From positions 1 to 8,724 of the forward strand of contig JAUXIQ010000061.1 in assembly GCA_030620925.1 (NCBI GenBank): 8,724 nt of DNA, written 5' to 3'. The translations under genes were made by a program, and so were the position numbers. The notes under the pieces are model-generated. The model was given only the letters and a program-made list of their open reading frames with translations. It was not told where the DNA came from and did not search any database. The DNA is from Nitrospinota bacterium. Lineage in GTDB: Bacteria > JAUXIQ01. Positions 1 through 6,032 of the stretch are shown one piece after another; position 1 is the first letter of the stretch; every line of letters starts with the position of its first letter.

Positions 1-1496
1 CCGTTCGGGAAAATATTTTCCTCCGCCAGGTCTATCTGTTCCCTGAGCAGCGTCTCCCTCTTTCGCAGGCTTTTCATGAGTTTCGTCTCGAACTTCCTTA
101 CCCGCTCCTCCACGGAGCCGATGGTTTTATCCAGGGCGTCAGAGAGCGTGGGGTCCAGCGCGGCTACATCTTCCCTTATCTCGCCCAGTAGACCGCCAAC
201 GGCAGCCACCCGCTCATCCCAGAACGAGGGGGAAGTGAGGCTGTGTCTGGACCTTATCAGCCTATCCAGCAGCTTCCCTTTATCCCTGAATTCTAGAGGG
301 TGCACGTCCAGTTTCCCCAGGACGCGGCGCACTCTGGGCTCCACCAGAGTCAGGCCCATGCGCAATCGTACGTGGGGCATGGGCAGGCCGAAATAATCGT
401 AGACCTGCCGTAGCTGCGCATAATATCCCGTTTCCCCCGCCCCTCCCACGTAGGCGATCACCGGGAAAAGGTAGTCGGACACGATTGGCCTGAGGGCAGC
501 GTTGGGGCTGAAACGCTCAGGCTCCGCTTCGGCCATGGCCCTAAGCTCCGGCCCGCTGAACTTCCGACCGGAGCAGAGAAAACCCTCGCCCTGCAACCGC
601 ACGTTTTCCCTCACCCCTCCGTTGATGAGAAAGAAGGGACACAACTCTTCCGACTTGTGTATTTGTCTCCGATAGCCGGATGCTTCAAGCTCATCGCCGG
701 CGTGGTTCAGAAGTTCGGTGACCATCAACGGCTTATCCAGCACCTTCTGGAACAGCGGCGAGGCCAGTCTCTTCAGCGCCGCCCCCGTGGGGTCTATCAT
801 AACCAGCCCATAATCGCCCATGAGACCGGTCATCAATCTCGCAAACCAGTCTCCCAGGCTGAGCGATTTCTCAAATGACGCTGTAAGGTGAGCCTCTACC
901 TCCTCGCTGAAACCACCATCCGGCAGTGCGTCCAGGAAGCGACTGAGGAACAGACGAACGTTCTCATCGAGGGGGATCGAACCCACGGGACCCCCGCCCT
1001 TTCCCATCTCAGCCGGGAGCTTCGTGCGAAGGGGTTTCCCGCTTTGGTCCAGCGTATGGACGGCGGCGATTTCTTCAAAGTCATGGTCATCGGTAGCGGC
1101 CCAAAACGCCGGGATCACCGCCCTCCCCAACTCTTCCCTCAACCGGTCCGCAAGCTGAACGGCGGTCAACGCCTTGTATATGGTATACAGCGGACCGGTG
1201 AGCACGCCCGGCTGCTGGCCGGTCATGACCATCAGGGCGTTCTCTTCCCCCACACGGCGTATATTATCCAGGGCCGCTTCCGGCGCGCCCAGGCTCCGGT
1301 TATATTCCATAAGCGCCGCCGTCGTCTCGTTCCTGTCAGGCCTCTGTACCTCATCCACAGCTTCACAAAGGTTCCCCGTACTTAATGGAGAGAAAAATCG
1401 GAGGGCCCTTTCTTCTCCCTGGAGGTAATCCCTCACTATGGAGTCTGCAGGAAGAAACTCCCAGGCAGGAACGTCTGCAAGAATCTCAAATTGAAT
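1..1496 (-). CDS. bshC: Bacillithiol biosynthesis cysteine-adding enzyme BshC (partial, C-terminus beyond left edge)
   Basis: An open minus-strand frame of 498 visible codons matches BshC, the enzyme thought to add cysteine to glucosaminyl-malate in the last step of bacillithiol synthesis in the cytosol. Family signatures, numbered from the proposed start, are TGQQPGVLTGPLYTIYKAL at 92-110, FWAATDDHDFEEI at 131-143, FSPNAALRPI at 329-338, and YVGGAGETGYY at 349-359, followed by a charged, probably coiled-coil C-terminal region. Family members are about 540 residues, so roughly 40 residues are missing off the edge. No frameshift is seen. The frame opens directly after the yjbQ stop and has no ATG, GTG or TTG until a GTG at 1436-1434, which lacks a ribosome site and would remove the conserved N-terminus. 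I therefore start it at ATT (1496-1494), giving MQFEIL, much like MQLTEL of the Bacillus subtilis protein as I recall it. Family identity is very sure; the start is less so (GTG at 1436 is the conventional alternative). It is the last visible gene of the acpS operon. Confidence 0.93.
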   Translation of the reverse strand, partial: MQFEILADVPAWEFLPADSIVRDYLQGEERALRFFSPLSTGNLCEAVDEVQRPDRNETTAALMEYNRSLGAPEAALDNIRRVGEENALMVMTGQQPGVLTGPLYTIYKALTAVQLADRLREELGRAVIPAFWAATDDHDFEEIAAVHTLDQSGKPLRTKLPAEMGKGGGPVGSIPLDENVRLFLSRFLDALPDGGFSEEVEAHLTASFEKSLSLGDWFARLMTGLMGDYGLVMIDPTGAALKRLASPLFQKVLDKPLMVTELLNHAGDELEASGYRRQIHKSEELCPFFLINGGVRENVRLQGEGFLCSGRKFSGPELRAMAEAEPERFSPNAALRPIVSDYLFPVIAYVGGAGETGYYAQLRQVYDYFGLPMPHVRLRMGLTLVEPRVRRVLGKLDVHPLEFRDKGKLLDRLIRSRHSLTSPSFWDERVAAVGGLLGEIREDVAALDPTLSDALDKTIGSVEERVRKFETKLMKSLRKRETLLREQIDLAEENIFPN

Positions 1497-1502
1497 TTTC
1501 CC

Positions 1503-1510
1503 TCACCTCC
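1503..1510 (-). promoter_or_regulatory. Strong Shine-Dalgarno of bshC overlapping the yjbQ stop
   Basis: The minus strand reads GGAGGTGA, eight bases fully complementary to the usual 16S rRNA 3' end, and its last three bases are the TGA stop of yjbQ. Six bases later comes ATT, in frame with bshC. This site decides the start choice for bshC and suggests that its translation is coupled to termination on yjbQ. Confidence 0.7.
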
Positions 1511-1913
1511 CCTCCGCCGAAGATGGTGCATACTCCACATAAAGATTTCGGGACCTCGGCCCGTCAAACTCACAGAAGAATATCCCCTGCCAGGTTCCCA
1601 GGCTAAGCTTCCCCCCCTTTACCGGCACCGCCTGATGACATCCCACGAGCGTGGACTTGATGTGAGCCGCGGAGTTGCCCTCCGCATGGCTGTAGTTCCC
1701 CGAAAGGGGAACCAGCCTGTCCAGCGCATCCAGTATATCCCTTACCACCGACGGGTCGGCGTTCTCGTTAATGGTCACCCCGGCGGTTGTATGCGGGACG
1801 TAGAGATGGCAGAGGCCGTCACCGGCGGACATCTTCTCCAACGCCCTCCGGACTTCAGACGACACGTCGATAAACTCTATCTTCTTCCCTGATTTAACTT
1901 CTATTACTTCCAT
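1503..1913 (-). CDS. yjbQ: YjbQ / UPF0047 family protein (secondary thiamine-phosphate synthase-like)
   Basis: This 136-residue protein has the typical length and motifs of the YjbQ/UPF0047 family: YVPHTTAGVTINENADP at 39-54, HAEGNSAAHIKSTLVG at 76-91 and LGTWQGIFFCEFDGPR at 105-120. The conserved His, Glu and Asp residues of these motifs form the family's presumed active site. Members are small cytosolic proteins that can show weak thiamine-phosphate synthase activity in vivo, but their true role is unclear. I chose the ATG at 1913-1911 because MEVIEV is where the family usually begins and a GGGGAGAG ribosome site lies just upstream. A longer reading from 2054 would overlap the upstream protease gene and add 47 residues with no family resemblance. 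The gap to the upstream stop is 106 bp with no clear terminator, and the downstream bshC ribosome site overlaps its stop codon, so it is probably co-transcribed with both neighbours. Confidence 0.92.
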   Translation of the reverse strand: MEVIEVKSGKKIEFIDVSSEVRRALEKMSAGDGLCHLYVPHTTAGVTINENADPSVVRDILDALDRLVPLSGNYSHAEGNSAAHIKSTLVGCHQAVPVKGGKLSLGTWQGIFFCEFDGPRSRNLYVEYAPSSAEGR

Positions 1914-2019
1914 GGCACTCTCCCCTATACCCCGGCCACTGTCTCCCGGGCAGGTTAAATAATCGACCCGTATCATGCCTGGTGCATCGTTTTTCAAATA
2001 TAATTCATCACCTCGACCA

Positions 2020-3279
2020 TCACGGCTGAGCGGCGCTTTCATCTTTCCCCGCAAATTCCTCTGCCATCCCGATCCTCTTAGAAATGGAGGGGTGCCCGTA
2101 AAAGAAGAACTCTACCAGGGGATGGGGGTCCATCTCCGCCAGATTGAGAGACGCCAGTCTGCGCATGGCGCTTATGAACGCCGGCGGGTCGCCGGTGGCC
2201 TCCAACGCGTAGCGGTCCGAATCCCTTTCCAGCTTCCGTGAGTAGAAGTTTACCAGAGGGAGCAAGGCCAGCGAAACGGCGGCCAGGCTCAATAACAGCA
2301 GCGGGAGTCCCGCCACATCACCAATGCCTTTCAGCCCAAGATACCCTACCCCCCAGGATATCACTCTGTGGGCGATGAAAAGGGCCAGCACAGTGAAGCA
2401 GGACTGGAGAACTATGAGCAGGGGAATATGGCGGAAAACGTGGTGCCCCAGTTCGTGAGCGACCACGGTTTCTATCTCCTCCCGGGTAAAGTTATCCAGC
2501 AGTGTATCGGCCAGAATTATCCTCCTGGTGTTCCCCAATCCGGCCAGGGCGGCATTTGCCGCCCTGGTCTTGCGGCTCAGGTTCATCTTGAACACACCCC
2601 GTATCCTCGTTTGCGCCTTCTCTGCCAGGAGGGTTATCCTCCGCACCAGGTCCTCATCTTCCAGCGGCTCGAACTTAAAGAAGATGGGAAAGAGCAGCAC
2701 GGGGGCCAGGTTGGCCATCAGCACAAATATTCCGATGAAAGCCGCCGCAGCGGCCAGCCACCAGCTATCTGGAAGCGAACGCAGCAGCCAATAGATGAGT
2801 TCCACAGCCCCCAAGCCCAGGCCCATGTTCAAGGCAAAGCCTTTCAGTTCGTCCATATAAAATGAGGGAAGGGATTCTTGAGAAAGACCGTATCTGTGCT
2901 CCAGCTTGTAGCCGCCGTAAAAACTCAGGGGAAGGGAAAGAATTTCCGCAGCGACCATGAATATCACAAAATAGAGAAAGACAAGCACCCAGGGGTTAGC
3001 GGAAACCGGTTCCAGGAGCTCCCTCAGCCAGACCGAGAGCCCGGTGAAAAGCAAGACCGCCAGCAGTCCGCCGCCAAGGCCAAGGTTCAACACCCGCACC
3101 CGCCTCTTGAGCCTGTTATAAATCCGGGCCTTATCCTGACGGCTTTGCCCCGCCCCCTCGAACCCCTCGACCTCTTCAGGGGTGGAGAGCTTTCGACCCA
3201 TGCAGGGGCCGATAAGAAAGTCGACAAACCAATCTGCTATCGTTTTTGATCGCATAATCAATCCGGAATGGCTCCGCAT
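2020..3279 (-). CDS. M48 family membrane metallopeptidase, CAAX prenyl protease 1 (Ste24)-like
   Basis: A 419-residue integral membrane zinc protease. The M48 catalytic motif HELGHH is at 275-280 (zinc ligands H275 and H279, catalytic E276). The third ligand is probably E351 in ERDSDRYA at 351-358, equivalent to the ExxxD motif of Ste24. NAALAGLGNTRRIILADTLL at 242-261 and GHPSISKRI at 395-403 are further family signatures. The N-terminal part (about 60-200) carries several hydrophobic segments and the YKLEHRYGLS region typical of the M48 N-terminal membrane domain, which separates it from the shorter HtpX branch. More membrane segments lie at about 286-310 and 323-345. In bacteria such proteins are thought to act in membrane protein quality control; protein prenylation is not expected, so the substrate is unknown. 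The start follows the acpS stop by 7 bp. ATG at 3255 is an alternative start, and neither has a strong ribosome site. Confidence 0.9.
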   Translation of the reverse strand: MRSHSGLIMRSKTIADWFVDFLIGPCMGRKLSTPEEVEGFEGAGQSRQDKARIYNRLKRRVRVLNLGLGGGLLAVLLFTGLSVWLRELLEPVSANPWVLVFLYFVIFMVAAEILSLPLSFYGGYKLEHRYGLSQESLPSFYMDELKGFALNMGLGLGAVELIYWLLRSLPDSWWLAAAAAFIGIFVLMANLAPVLLFPIFFKFEPLEDEDLVRRITLLAEKAQTRIRGVFKMNLSRKTRAANAALAGLGNTRRIILADTLLDNFTREEIETVVAHELGHHVFRHIPLLIVLQSCFTVLALFIAHRVISWGVGYLGLKGIGDVAGLPLLLLSLAAVSLALLPLVNFYSRKLERDSDRYALEATGDPPAFISAMRRLASLNLAEMDPHPLVEFFFYGHPSISKRIGMAEEFAGKDESAAQP

Positions 3280-3286
3280 AAATGAT

Positions 3287-3661
3287 TTAAAACAGGATTA
3301 CCTGCGACACAGCATAATCGCGGCTGTGAGAGAGGGTAATCATGGCTGAAGCGGCCCCCAATTCCTCCATTATCTCCCTGGCCCGACCGTAAAAGGTCAG
3401 TTGAGGCTTGCCCGAGGAGGCGTTGGTCACTTCTATATCTTTCCACCTGACACCCCGACTCCAGCCTGTGCCCAGGGCCTTCATAGCCGCTTCTTTGGCC
3501 GCAAAGCGGCAGGCGAACGATCGCACAAAGTCCCTCTTCGACTGGCAATACTTTATCTCACGAGCAGTATAAGTGCGGTTTAAGAAGCGGTCGCCCCTCC
3601 TCTCTATTACTCCTTCCACTCTGTCAATCTCAATGATATCCATACCTATGCCTTTTATCAT
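3287..3661 (-). CDS. acpS: Holo-[acyl-carrier-protein] synthase
   Basis: This 124-residue protein transfers 4'-phosphopantetheine from CoA to the conserved serine of acyl carrier protein, activating it for fatty acid synthesis in the cytosol. It has the normal AcpS length and signatures: GIGMDIIEIDRV at 4-15 with Mg-binding D8, FAAKEAAMKALGTG at 53-66 with the second Mg ligand E57 and conserved K61, and the C-terminal SHSRDYA at 111-117. Known AcpS enzymes work as trimers. The ATG at 3661 follows GGGGGAAGAGG, a good ribosome site. It is the first gene of the minus-strand block, 7 bp ahead of the M48 protease gene, with a candidate promoter about 50 bp upstream. Confidence 0.96.
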   Translation of the reverse strand: MIKGIGMDIIEIDRVEGVIERRGDRFLNRTYTAREIKYCQSKRDFVRSFACRFAAKEAAMKALGTGWSRGVRWKDIEVTNASSGKPQLTFYGRAREIMEELGAASAMITLSHSRDYAVSQVILF

Positions 3662-3711
3662 CCTCTTCCCCCTTTGTTAAACCCACCAATAAACAACCGC
3701 TCACTAATTGA

Positions 3712-3741
3712 ATTATATAGCGAAGCACTCACCCCCTGCAA
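3712..3741 (-). promoter_or_regulatory. Candidate sigma70-type promoter of the acpS operon
   Basis: On the minus strand a perfect TATAAT (3717-3712) is preceded, after an 18-bp spacer, by TTGCAG (3741-3736), a moderate -35 element. Transcription would start near 3705 and give a leader of about 45 nt before acpS. Position and orientation fit, but the -35 match is only partial. Confidence 0.5.
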
Positions 3742-3782
3742 AGGCCTTTTATCGCTCCGCCATCACGAAATACCTTTTTTTG

Positions 3783-3810
3783 TTGAACTTCCTTTTCGAG
3801 TTATTATAAT
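3783..3810 (+). promoter_or_regulatory. Candidate upstream plus-strand promoter
   Basis: TTGAAC (3783-3788), a 16-bp spacer and a perfect TATAAT (3805-3810) make a reasonable sigma70-type promoter pointing towards rho. It would start RNA near 3817, far upstream of rho, so it may drive a distal rho transcript or a separate small RNA. Confidence 0.4.
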
Positions 3811-3940
3811 CTATCTGTAAATAACCTATACATAAAGCGAACCGGCAGCCCTTTCCTAACGGCCGACACGTTTCGACTGCAGGGTTTAATAATCCCCGTT
3901 AATATAAGTACCCCCTGATCAGTATATGAATTCGATAATA

Positions 3941-3971
3941 GTGCAAAGGGCTCAGAAATCAGCGCAAAGGG
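3941..3971 (+). repeat. Two GCAAAGGG direct repeats 21 bp apart
   Basis: GTGCAAAGGG (3941-3950) and GCGCAAAGGG (3962-3971) are near-identical and spaced 21 bp start to start, about two helical turns. The second ends 14 bp before the -35 box of the main rho promoter candidate, the usual place for an activator or tandem regulator site. A related GCAAAGG lies at 3739-3745, next to the -35 of the acpS promoter candidate. The binding protein is unknown. Confidence 0.45.
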
Positions 3972-3985
3972 TAATGAAAAGGTAG

Positions 3986-4014
3986 TTGACATTTATATGC
4001 CGTCTTGGTATATT
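3986..4014 (+). promoter_or_regulatory. Near-consensus sigma70-type promoter upstream of rho
   Basis: TTGACA (3986-3991) is a perfect -35 box, followed by an optimal 17-bp spacer and TATATT (4009-4014), a five of six match to the -10 box. The predicted start is near 4021, leaving a leader of about 460 nt before rho. This is the best promoter in the window. Confidence 0.7.
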
Positions 4015-4177
4015 TAATTAACAAGGAAGCTCCTGTAAGCCCTCACTGCAGAATATCAATCTAAAAGGATAATCCTCTTACGCTGTCTTCGCACGTTAAG
4101 ATACTGAAAACGAGAGGCGTCTTTTATTACCTGCCGTCATCTGCTCACATCAATGTGAAGAGTGAGGGGGAATTTTC

Positions 4178-4204
4178 GTGAGCCTTTTGGCATTAAAGGG
4201 ATGA
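4178..4204 (+). CDS. Possible 8-codon leader peptide in the rho leader
   Basis: A GTG start seven bases after GAGGGGG reads MSLLALKG and ends at TGA. Its stop overlaps the next ATG as ATGA, a classic coupling arrangement. The ribosome site could be masked by pairing of 4161-4168 with 4040-4047. It is too short for codon statistics, so confidence rests on ribosome site and layout only. Confidence 0.2.
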   Translation: MSLLALKG

Positions 4205-4272
4205 CTGATATACTTCAGTTTTTTGGGCTTATCGGAGTGTCATGGACCTTGTATTTTCGGCTTCCCCGATAA
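4201..4272 (+). CDS. Possible 23-codon hydrophobic leader peptide in the rho leader
   Basis: ATG at 4201 overlaps the stop of the preceding mini-ORF (ATGA) and reads a mostly hydrophobic peptide beginning MTDILQFFGLIGV and ending RLPR. Its TAA stop (4270-4272) lies inside the shared arm of two competing hairpins, so ribosomes on it would disturb the fold. It has no well-spaced ribosome site of its own and would depend on coupling. No homologue is recognised. Confidence 0.2.
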   Translation: MTDILQFFGLIGVSWTLYFRLPR

Positions 4273-4277
4273 GCCGA
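4226..4277 (+). promoter_or_regulatory. Mutually exclusive hairpins in the rho leader
   Basis: GGCTTATCGG (4226-4235) is the exact complement of CCGATAAGCC (4266-4275), a 10-bp stem with a 30-nt loop. Inside the loop, TCGGCTT (4257-4263) can pair perfectly with AAGCCGA (4271-4277) across a 7-nt loop. The 3' arm is shared, so only one helix can form at a time, as in attenuators and riboswitches. There is no T-run after it, so it is not an intrinsic terminator. Confidence 0.5.
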
Positions 4278-4402
4278 GAGGCATCCACCAATTCCCACGC
4301 CCTTTAGAACGGCCTGTCGCCGTCTGAAGATTCTCATAGCAGGTAAATTCATACAGTCGGAGGGAGATTAAATTATAATATTTACTTCAATTTAAAGAAC
4401 AG

Positions 4403-4507
4403 ATGGCAAAGAGCCTGGCGGCACAGCAGTACGTGTTGGAAAAACTAAATACACCATTAAAAGGAACAGACGGGAAAAAACCATGGAAACGACAACTGCC
4501 GAAATGA
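4403..4507 (+). CDS. Possible 34-codon ORF overlapping the rho start
   Basis: The ORF starts at ATG 4403 and ends at TGA 4505-4507, 25 bases into rho in another frame. It reads a basic peptide beginning [15 protein letters not shown] and ending KRQLPK. Only a weak AAAGAAC lies upstream. Escherichia coli rho also has a leader peptide of similar size (rhoL), but I see no sequence likeness to judge by. It may be chance. Confidence 0.2.
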   Translation: MAKSLAAQQYVLEKLNTPLKGTDGKKPWKRQLPK

Positions 4508-5757
4508 TGAACCTCGCAGAGCTTAAGGAAAGGACTATTTCAGAACTCTCAACGGTAGCCAAGGAAATGGGTATCCCTGCTATCAGCGGACTCAAGAAGC
4601 AGGAACTCATCTTTAAAATATTGGAAACCCAGGCCCAGAAAAACGGGCTCATCTTCGGCGAGGGTGTGCTTGAAATACTGCCCGACGGGTTCGGCTTCCT
4701 GCGCGCACCTTCCTCCAACTATTTGCCCGGACCGGACGACATTTACGTGTCCCCATCGCAGATACGGCGTTTCGATCTGCGGACAGGCGATACAATATCA
4801 GGGCAGATACGCCCTCCCAAGGACAGCGAGCGTTACTTCGCCCTCCTCAAAGTAGAAGCTATAAATTTCGATAACCCCGAACTGGCCAAAGAGAAAATCC
4901 TGTTCGATAACCTAACGCCCCTGTTCCCCGACGAATGCATAAATCTGGAAACCAAGGACGGTAACCTCTCCACCCGCATCATGAACCTCATGACGCCCAT
5001 AGGGAAAGGGCAGCGCGGCCTCATAGTCGCCCCGCCCAGGACAGGCAAGACCATGCTGTTGCAGGCAATCGCCAACAGCATCTCCGAGAACCAGCCGGAA
5101 GTAATACTCATCGTGCTCCTCATCGATGAGCGCCCGGAAGAAGTTACGGAAATGCAGCGCTCAGTGAATGGCGAAGTGATAAGCTCCACCTTCGACGAGC
5201 CGGCGCAACGCCACACCCAGGTCGCCGACATGGTCCTGGAAAAGGCCAAGCGGCTCACGGAATACGGAAAGGATGTGGTAATACTCCTGGATAGTATTAC
5301 CAGGCTGGCCAGGGCTCATAACACCATCGTTCCACCCAGCGGCAAGGTGCTCTCAGGGGGTATAGACTCCAATGCCCTGCAGCGGCCGAAGCGTTTTTTC
5401 GGTGCGGCCCGTAACATCGAAGAAGGGGGGAGCCTTACCATCATCGCCACCGCACTCATCGATACCGGCAGCCGTATGGACGACATAATCTTCGAAGAAT
5501 TCAAGGGCACCGGTAACCTGGAGATACATCTGGACAGGAAGCTGGCCGACAAGAGGGTCTTCCCGGCCATTGACATCCATCGGTCCGGAACGAGGAAGGA
5601 AGAGCTGCTGATGGAGGAAAAAGAGCTGCAACGAGTTTGGGTCCTGAGGAAAGTGCTTCATACCCTGGGAGTCGTGGATTCCATGGAGCTGTTGATAGAC
5701 AAGATATCCCAGACAAAATCCAATACCAATTTCCTGGATTCCTTAAACGACCTTTAG
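4483..5757 (+). CDS. rho: Transcription termination factor Rho
   Basis: A complete 424-residue Rho, the hexameric RNA-dependent ATPase that loads on C-rich nascent RNA and pulls it from RNA polymerase. The N-terminal helical Rho domain spans about 10-50, beginning with [20 protein letters not shown]. The OB-fold primary RNA-binding domain follows, with DGFGFLR at 68-74 and [15 protein letters not shown] at 83-97. The ATPase core carries Walker [13 protein letters not shown] at 179-190, [15 protein letters not shown] at 212-226, Walker [15 protein letters not shown] at 265-278, the RNA-contacting Q-loop [10 protein letters not shown] at 290-299, and R-loop region SGTRKEEL at 368-375. Length and motifs are normal, with no long insertion. 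The ATG at 4483 starts the conserved protein; its ribosome site is weak (GGG nine bases upstream), which fits controlled translation after a long leader. A probable terminator follows, so it is likely mainly monocistronic. Confidence 0.98.
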   Translation: METTTAEMMNLAELKERTISELSTVAKEMGIPAISGLKKQELIFKILETQAQKNGLIFGEGVLEILPDGFGFLRAPSSNYLPGPDDIYVSPSQIRRFDLRTGDTISGQIRPPKDSERYFALLKVEAINFDNPELAKEKILFDNLTPLFPDECINLETKDGNLSTRIMNLMTPIGKGQRGLIVAPPRTGKTMLLQAIANSISENQPEVILIVLLIDERPEEVTEMQRSVNGEVISSTFDEPAQRHTQVADMVLEKAKRLTEYGKDVVILLDSITRLARAHNTIVPPSGKVLSGGIDSNALQRPKRFFGAARNIEEGGSLTIIATALIDTGSRMDDIIFEEFKGTGNLEIHLDRKLADKRVFPAIDIHRSGTRKEELLMEEKELQRVWVLRKVLHTLGVVDSMELLIDKISQTKSNTNFLDSLNDL

Positions 5758-5766
5758 CTGACATAG

Positions 5767-5789
5767 CCGATGCCCGAAGCTCGCATCGG
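5767..5789 (+). other. Inverted repeat just after rho
   Basis: CCGATGC (5767-5773) and GCATCGG (5783-5789) form a perfect 7-bp stem with a 9-nt loop, nine bases after the rho stop. No T-run follows, so it is more likely an RNA-end stabiliser or pause site than an intrinsic terminator on its own. Confidence 0.4.
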
Positions 5790-5817
5790 AACCTGGAATC
5801 ATTTCAGCGTCCCTTCC

Positions 5818-5860
5818 TGCGCACCTCTTTTTAAGGCGCATCCTTTATTTTTTCCTTTTA
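5818..5860 (+). terminator. Probable intrinsic terminator after rho
   Basis: TGCGC (5818-5822) pairs with GCGCA (5836-5840) and is followed at once by a T-rich stretch (5841-5859). The stem is short (5 bp), so efficiency is uncertain, but it sits between rho and a separate promoter for rpmE. Confidence 0.45.
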
Positions 5861-5940
5861 ATCTCATACAGATGGGGAATATAATAGTTTCGCATAGGCT
5901 TGTTCATGCCTGAAAGAGGGTAGTCGAGGGAGGAATACGC

Positions 5941-5968
5941 TTGACTGCCGTTTTTTTGTCCTTATGAT
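5941..5968 (+). promoter_or_regulatory. Promoter for rpmE and downstream genes
   Basis: TTGACT (5941-5946), a 16-bp spacer and TATGAT (5963-5968), each five of six matches to consensus, form a good sigma70-type promoter. Transcription would begin near 5975, about 57 nt before rpmE. The rest of 5861-6032 shows no gene; a lone TATAAT at 5880-5885 lacks a matching -35. Confidence 0.6.
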
Positions 5969-6032
5969 AACATAGGTCTATATTTCTCTAATGAGAAGAG
6001 TTGTCAGGGCGCAAATCGAGGAGTGAAATCAG

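Larger units (their letters stand above)
3662..4482. other. Divergent 820-bp intergenic region between acpS and rho
   Basis: No convincing conventional gene is seen on either strand. This stretch is more A+T-rich than the flanking genes and holds the promoter candidates for both blocks, a direct repeat, and a long structured leader ahead of rho, each listed separately. A 62-codon minus-strand reading at 3804-3992 lacks a ribosome site and family resemblance. AGCCCTTT (3847-3854) and AAAGGGCT (3945-3952) are exact complements and could pair in an RNA made from the upstream promoter. I recognise no known riboswitch, tmRNA, 6S RNA or SRP RNA here. Confidence 0.7.
4021..4482 (+). promoter_or_regulatory. 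Long 5' leader of rho, candidate autoregulatory region
   Basis: The predicted transcript carries about 460 nt before the rho ATG. It holds complementary arms CCCTCACT (4040-4047) and AGTGAGGG (4161-4168), a TCACAT/ATGTGA palindrome (4145-4158), tiny ORFs at 4178-4204 and 4201-4272, competing hairpins at 4226-4277, a C-rich and G-poor stretch at 4282-4310, and a 34-codon ORF at 4403-4507 overlapping the rho start. A TATAAT at 4374-4379 could be a proximal promoter, but its -35 is poor. In Escherichia coli rho is known to repress itself through Rho-dependent termination in its leader; a similar role here is inference from layout. Confidence 0.4.

Noticed and set aside
888-1385. 165-codon plus-strand open frame
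   Set aside because: It is antisense to the highly conserved part of bshC, and its translation shows no family motifs.
1914-2054. Upstream start for yjbQ at 2054
   Set aside because: It would overlap the M48 protease gene by 35 bases and add 47 residues unlike the family. The ATG at 1913 has a good ribosome site and the standard length.
3804-3992. 62-codon minus-strand ORF in the acpS-rho gap
   Set aside because: No ribosome site, no recognisable family. Its repeated PFAL motif is only the translation of the GCAAAGGG direct repeats.
4145-4158. TCACAT-CA-ATGTGA palindrome as a CRP/FNR-type operator
   Set aside because: The half-sites are in the reverse order to the TGTGA-N6-TCACA pattern, and the site lies downstream of the predicted transcription start. 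More likely RNA structure.
4204-4224. ACTGA/TCAGT hairpin followed by T residues as an intrinsic terminator in the rho leader
   Set aside because: The stem is only 5 bp and A+T-rich, too weak for a convincing intrinsic terminator, although it could pause polymerase.
4275-4287. GAGGCATCCACCA-like string as a tmRNA or tRNA 3' end
   Set aside because: No T-arm (GGTTCGANTCC) or acceptor-stem partner is present, so it is not a tRNA or tmRNA.
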